A DNA stretch of 64,000 bases from Escallonia rubra. Taxonomy: Eukaryota > Streptophyta > Magnoliopsida > Escalloniales > Escalloniaceae. The notes below the pieces were generated by a model. That model was not told the DNA's origin and did not search any database. It saw only the letters and a program-made list of their open reading frames with translations. A program made the position numbers and the translations under genes. The stretch covers positions 1,054,001-1,118,000 of the forward strand of contig JAVXUO010002935.1 in assembly GCA_033065855.1 (NCBI GenBank). The letters are read 5' to 3'. Each line of letters begins with the position of its first letter. The stretch's first letter is position 1. This document shows, piece after piece, positions 58,530 to 64,000 of this stretch.

Positions 58530-60080
58530 AAGATAGAGATGGTGGGCTAAATGCTCGAGGTAATGTGAATGATGAGATAAGATTTGAATCCCAAGCACCT
58601 AAAGTGGCCAAATCAGTAGCCATTTTGATCAACTGGTTGACTAACCAAAAAAGGAGCCATGCCATCTAGGCTAATCTTAACAATTAAATAGTTGTCCCAT
58701 ATAGAGATTTTCCTACCATTACCAAATTTTCATCTAAACTTTGAGTGATTATGTGTAGAACGATAATACATTGCTCAAAAAACAGATGCACCACAAGAGT
58801 GAGGGCTACGGTAAGACCTTCCAACGTTGTTTTGTAAGTAAACATGTTTGGTTAAACCAAAACTTCCATCAAGATTTGTACCACAAGTCATATGCCAGTT
58901 CATCAAATGGATTCCTTTTCTCATACCATCTCCACACCACATGAAACAATTGAGGATAGCATCAATCTGCTTGCATACATGGGCTTGAAAAAGGAAACTT
59001 ATGTATGACTGATTATATTAGATAATAAGTCAGATTTGACCAAAGTTAGCCTAGCAGCCTTCTTCATGAAGATTCTGTTCCAACCGGCTAACAAAGTTGA
59101 CATTCTGAACCAGAGATTGAAAGAAAGTTATTCTTAAGTCACTATGTCCTAAGAGGTACCCAAGTACTGCCCAAAGGTACCAGAAGCTAATTGCTAAGTG
59201 TAGAATAGAGATAATCATGAAGACGTGCTTGGTGTTGGGGCTTACGGTCACCAATGACTTCTTCAAATTGACTTTCTATTCCGAGTCCCTAACGTGTTGA
59301 TTAAAAATTATTTTAGGAGAATGACAACTAAATGGAGTGATATCATAAAATAATATGGAATCTGCAAAGAAAATATGATTAATACTTGGGCCTCCGCTAC
59401 TAATCAGTATTGCTTGGACATATTTTCATTCTTGAGCACGAACAGCTCAAGGAAGGAAGAAAAATATGTTTGATGATTACCTTCTCTAATACTACAAGAA
59501 GGTGAGAATTTGTTAGATGTGGACCCATTAACAGCTACATTAACACAGCTTAAAAAGCTTCCAACCGACTCGAGCATGAGCTTTGTTCATGTCAATTTAT
59601 GAAGCCTATTATGGTTAGTTAGCTCCATGTTGAGTAAGATAGAACCTAAAACCGGATGACCAACTGTTAAAGCGTTCTAGAAAGCGGAGATTAAATAAGT
59701 CAATACCCCACTCAGACAATTGGCAAGAAACTTCGAGATAATTTTGCAAATGGTGCTATAAAAAAGTGACTGACAACAGCCTGTAGGATCTGGATTTTAG
59801 GCGTGAGAGTAATATATGTATTATAAGTATCTGAAAGCAAGTAGCTTGAAAAAGAGTAGCTTCTTTAATAGGATGATCCATTAATTCTCAATATCTTTGG
59901 TAAAACAATACTAGGTATATCATCAGGAGGACCAAGCTAATGTCAAACAATGCCTTACGAACCTCACCAGCGGAGAAGGGCTTATCTAAAGGAAAATTTA
60001 TGGGCAAAACCTAGCAACTTAGATGACTGTTTTTCCTGCTTTATCAGGTTCAATTGTAAGATGATGTTAGCAAATTCATA
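58530..60080 (-). pseudogene. L1-type LINE relic (reverse transcriptase C-terminal part)
   Basis: Translated on the - strand in more than one frame, the segment follows plant L1 order. HSDLRITFFQSLVQN is followed by AGWNRIFMKKAARLTLVKS (the conserved GW...AGRLTLVKS block), then MHLVNW-like and GNGRKISIWDN pieces downstream. The frame shifts between these blocks and stops interrupt it, so it cannot code. No 3' poly-A or target duplication was identified. Upstream (60,080 side) the match fades. Confidence 0.65.
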
Positions 60081-61619
60081 TGTTTAGTAACCAAAATGAC
60101 ACCTTCATGTATAACACTTCTAAAAATATTTGGTAAGGTTGTTGTTGCTTCCGCACATTTCTATTTTTGCACGCTTCAAGAAAGTTATTCCAATATTTCC
60201 TAATATACCTTCTCTCCCTCTTTCTTTTAGTGTGAGTCCGACACACAATCAAGAAGTTTTACAGGCAGTGGCTGCAAATCAAAGGTTAGCCTAGCCATTT
60301 CAATATGGTTAACCGGAAAATTTTGATGTCTAAACCAAGAAGATCTAAATGGTGAACTGAGTTTTTTCTGATAAAGTGTGATGCAAAATTTGCTGACTAG
60401 GGTTCTTGTTCGGTGCCGTTGATGGTGGAATTAACAACTTTTTATGAATGATTTGGAGCTAAGGTCGAATGATGATTTGTTATGGTTGTTAATGGTGGTC
60501 CAAAATCTTGTTGCCTAGTTAATTTGTGAATATGGCAATAATTTGGTGATGGTAAACCATCAGTTACCGATGATGAAGATGGTGGTGATAGCGGTGCTTG
60601 TGTGTGGTGGTTGGTCGGTAAAAAGAATTGATGAAAGAGAACGAACATAAATTCCTCATACATGTGCATGATCACTGATTGGGTATGAAAAACCACAAAA
60701 GCATAGGGGTGTTTGTGGGGAAGATGTATGGAATTAAGAGAAGGGGTAACTTAAAAATGTGGGGATGATTTTCTCGACATTGTCGCACCCATCCGAAAAA
60801 TATGGTGTGCAAAAGAATGTGGCTTTCTATGATGTTAGAAAAGAATGGTTACCAAAGCCTTTGTTCAATCTAGTTGGGACGGCTATATAAATTCTTTGAT
60901 TCTCTTCTCCTCTTCTGAAGCACATAGTCTCTTATAACTTCCTAGTAATCAAATATTTTCTTGTTACTTGTCCTTATTATTGTAAGGCAACGTCTACTTT
61001 GGCTTGCCTCTTCAACTTGACAAAAACCAGTTCTTCTTACTTAGCATTTAAAAATTTAAATCGAACGCAACCACACTATCTCAAGTTGTGTTCTCTGGTC
61101 TCTTTCGCTGATTTTTATTACCCTTACTTTCTACCGTTCGTTTTCTGACCACTCATCCACATGCATTCACACTTTAACTATTTTAGTCTTGTGTGTATGA
61201 TGTTTTTTAGTTGCCTAACATTTGGAACCATAAAACATTACTAACCCCAGTGCTATCTTATAAAAAAATTCTGTGAGCTGGACATGAATACTTTAATGAA
61301 ATGATCCCCTAAGAGTTAAAATCCATTTTACTAGACCTGCCGTATCTTATGGGTAAAATATCCCAATTATTTTTTCCCTTGTGCATTACTGGTCTATTTT
61401 AACAAAAAAAAAATCCTTTGTTCACCAAGAAAGGAATGGTTACCAAGTAGCAAGTACAAATTCTTTGTTCCTTTATTTACCAAATAGGTGAAGGTAAGAA
61501 CAAAAACACTCGAATACAAACACAAAGGTTGTGTTTGGTTTACTTTCTCATCCTAAATAAAATCTTGTTTTATTTACCATAGTCAAACCCTTTTGAAATA
61601 AAATGGCATTTTAAGATTT
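60081..61619. other. Intergenic DNA with one promoter-like motif
   Basis: No coding region recognised. GGCTATATAAATTC near 60,881-60,894 followed by CTCTTCTCCTCTTCTG resembles a plant core promoter and leader, but no convincing exon follows. The frame 60,442-60,696 (-) is not recognised. Confidence 0.4.
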
Positions 61620-62310
61620 GCTACTCCAAGCTCAAAGTTGATGCCACAAAGCTAGGTTTGCAGTATACAAGGAGGTGCCATTAATAAAACAGTCTGAGTC
61701 AGCTATCAAGTATGCTAGTTTGGGACAGAGCAATGTCGGAGCAAGCGCAGAGACCAAGGTTTCAAAGACAGAGCCTGAGGAGTGGCAGTGCTCCACAGGC
61801 GAGGGCGCAAAGCGAGTATAGATTGACAATCAATACTCCAATGCTTAGGTCCAGAGTTAAGGTCCAAAGTTAGGGTCCAAGTCCAGGATCTTTCTATAGC
61901 TTGAATCCTTTAGCTCTGAGTTCTAGAGTGAGAAAATAGAATATGTGAGTGTGCTACGTTATCCCAGAATGAAATCTAAAGTCCACTATTTATAAGAGTT
62001 GGAAAACCCGTGTCATCAAATGACACGTGGCACTCCCTGGGAGTGACACCTCGCCGGGAAGGCCATAACTGTTAGTGCTCCACGGAGTATCAAATTGCAT
62101 ATTCATTCGGCCTGTCCCACACAAGTATGCTTAATTTATCTAGGAAGATTAACTCACACGATGCTGGTATGGCTAGAGAACTCCATTGATCTAGCCACCA
62201 CTCAAAAGCCCTTATTAAGTCTTGCAGGGAGCATCGAGAGACAAAAAACCTGACAGCGGTGGGGAAGACCCAATGCGTAACTGCAATGCATACTAGACGC
62301 GATGCCCTCA
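61620..62310 (-). repeat. Possible LTR-like segment with a TATA box (unclassified)
   Basis: On the - strand, CTTATAAATAG (about 61,988-61,998) is followed by a leader-like region with TCACTCTAGAACTCAGAGC and repeated GGACCTTAACTCTGGACC units, as in long plant LTRs. No LTR ends, primer-binding site or second copy were found, so family and extent are guesses. Confidence 0.3.
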
Positions 62311-63580
62311 AGATACATTTTTCTGCCTAAGTGACTCGAGGGTCATGGTCCATAAGAGTGCCGGTGAAGAGCCTCTAGTGCTGAAGCATGTGGACTAGTC
62401 ACATTAGACACCTTGCCAGATATAGTTTTTGGAGGTTTCGTCTGAGCGCCTGGAGCGCACTGAGGTAGTGTTCCAGAGAAGTCACCTACCCGATAGGCCG
62501 AGGTAGTGTCCCATAAGAGTCTCCTAAGGTAGTGTTATGAAGGAGACGACTACCTGATGGGATAGGAGTTCTTATGTCGTCGGAGCACTTAGAGCTACCA
62601 ACAAATATAATATCCCAATGGAGTCGCCTATCAGGAGATGAGTCCTTATGCTGAAGCGTGCCAAGTTAATGTCCTGGAGAAGTTGACTACTAGACGGGCC
62701 AAGGTATTGTGCCTGCAGAGTCATCTACCTGGCAGAAGAAGTGTCCTCATGAAGGAACACTCGGAGATCCCTAACGGATATAATGTCCTAGGGTAGTCGC
62801 CTATTCCGTGATGAGTCCTTATGTCAGTGTAGTTAGAGTACACCAAGGTCACATACTAGAAAGTCGTCTACCCAAAGATATGATGAATACTTTGCTGAGC
62901 CAGTCGAAGCTTGTTCCACGACCAAGACGATATGTGTATGGTATGCTAAAGCGACGGACCAACGCCAGGGGCATGGTGGTGTGATGGAGTACAGGGAGCA
63001 TATTTGCATAAGTAGTGTGGCGGGATGTATACGGTGCCAGTGCAAGCTTATTGGTGTAAGGGCATGGTGACTGAGTGTTGTGCGATGGCACATGACATGG
63101 CGATGATGCATAACGTGACCCGGGGAAGCATGCCAGAGCACGTATTAGGAGGTGATGATTAGGCACAGTTGAGCATCGCACCCCTCAGGCGTGGTGATGG
63201 GCGTAGTGCTGAGGGCACGTAATGCTGAGATGACCCTTTTGAGTGGTCGAGCATCAATGCACCTTGACAAGGATCATGGAGCAATGAGCTTTTAAAGAGA
63301 GGAGAGACCAAGGGACAAAGAGAGAACACCAAGGAGGGGCTCTGAACGTGCCTCCACCAAGCGAAGGGGCTCTGGGTATGTCTCTGCCTTAAGGGAGGGG
63401 TTTGGCTATGACACCCCTTCAAGGAAGAAGCTCTAGCCGCGCCACCTTCCCCGAGAAAGGGGCTCTACCACCCTCCCCACCCCCCTAAAAAAAAGGAGGG
63501 CTTTGGCCATGTCCCAGCCAATCGACATGCTGTTGAGTCCCTTCTCTAGGGAGGAGGTATGCAAATGTCAACACTTAGAG
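62311..63580. repeat. Degenerate tandem-repeat region
   Basis: Irregular units recur: GAGGTAGTGTCCCATAAGAGTC-like (62,460-62,850), with GTCGCCTAC and GATGAGTCCTTATG words, then AGGGGCTCTGG-CATGCCTC-like units of about 35-45 bp (63,310-63,500). Many overlapping short frames arise from the repeats. No gene or defined element. Confidence 0.45.
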
Positions 63581-64000
63581 TAATTTTAGAGAAAAATGGT
63601 GTGGCATGTGATGCGAAGCGTGCACTTCGATTTTACCAGATTGCTAGCATTGAACTTTGACTGTAGCGGGGCCCAAGAACGGTCAAAGGTGTGTAGCCAG
63701 GATAGGCCAGCCATATAAGCCCCCTGCATGCAGTATTCGCAGAGGAGAAAAACGGGCGCACAAGACATGCATACATGCTAGCGCACAAGCAAAACAAGTT
63801 GATTTGGTCAGCTGCAGAGACCAGGAGAGCCAACTTTAGTGTTGTGTACACCTATAAAATCATGTAGTTACTTGGCCTTAAGACGTGGTGTTGCGTGGGT
63901 TTCGTTGGCACTGTTGTAAAAGAACAAAAATAATTAGTTTCGCCACTCGAGCCATCTCGCGCACCACCTACTTGGTCATTGGGACGCCTTGTGAAAGTTG
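63581..64000. other. Window end, nothing recognised
   Basis: No gene, RNA or element end identified. Short frames on both strands have no family signature. Confidence 0.4.

Noticed and set aside
62833-63422. Overlapping - strand frames of 87-110 residues
   Set aside because: Several frames are open at once through degenerate repeats, with His/Ser/Pro-rich composition and no recognisable family.

Overview
The window is nuclear DNA of a flowering plant, most likely a eudicot. It holds two intron-rich host genes whose products match plant families, and the rest is dominated by typical plant transposable elements (CACTA, Mutator-like, hAT-like, Tourist and Stowaway MITEs, Ty3/gypsy LTR remains, an L1 LINE relic). 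There are no bacterial-type operons, no CRISPR array, and I recognised no tRNA or rRNA gene. I cannot name the species.

Left part (about 3.6-22.9 kb, + strand): a complete gene for an OTU-domain cysteine protease (deubiquitinating enzyme, OTU9/OTU10-like). I reconstruct one 5'UTR exon and ten coding exons giving 335 residues, with every splice phase consistent. A 10-kb intron splits the catalytic domain. It carries a decayed Ty3/gypsy element in antisense, two sense solo LTRs of the same family with their own target-site duplications, and several MITEs.

Middle part (24.0-39.4 kb, - strand): a complete gene for the plant NBAS/Sec39-like Golgi-to-ER tethering subunit MIP2 (MAG2-INTERACTING PROTEIN 2). 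Twelve coding exons give 2418 residues with every junction in phase. The gene is tail-to-tail with the OTU gene, with about 1.2 kb between stop codons. Its introns hold a Stowaway MITE and a hAT-like element.

Right part (39.6-64 kb): no host gene found. It contains a recurring TIR family starting GGGTTAATTACAC (one copy with a nested Tourist-like element), a Mutator-like element with a perfect 9-bp target duplication and a gene-like insert encoding a possible secreted peptide, and a 10.8-kb CACTA transposon (47,300-58,120). The CACTA element has matching termini, a GGG target duplication and a spliced transposase reading frame that looks whole, with all three acidic catalytic residues. Its second gene has two in-frame stops in exon 1, and its upstream half is filled with satellite-like DNA including a TTTAGGG-rich array. 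Beyond it lie an L1 relic and poorly classifiable degenerate repeats.

The two host genes are not obviously functionally linked. The most interesting material is the near-complete CACTA element, the gene-fragment-carrying MULE-like elements, and the opposed LTR copies inside one intron.
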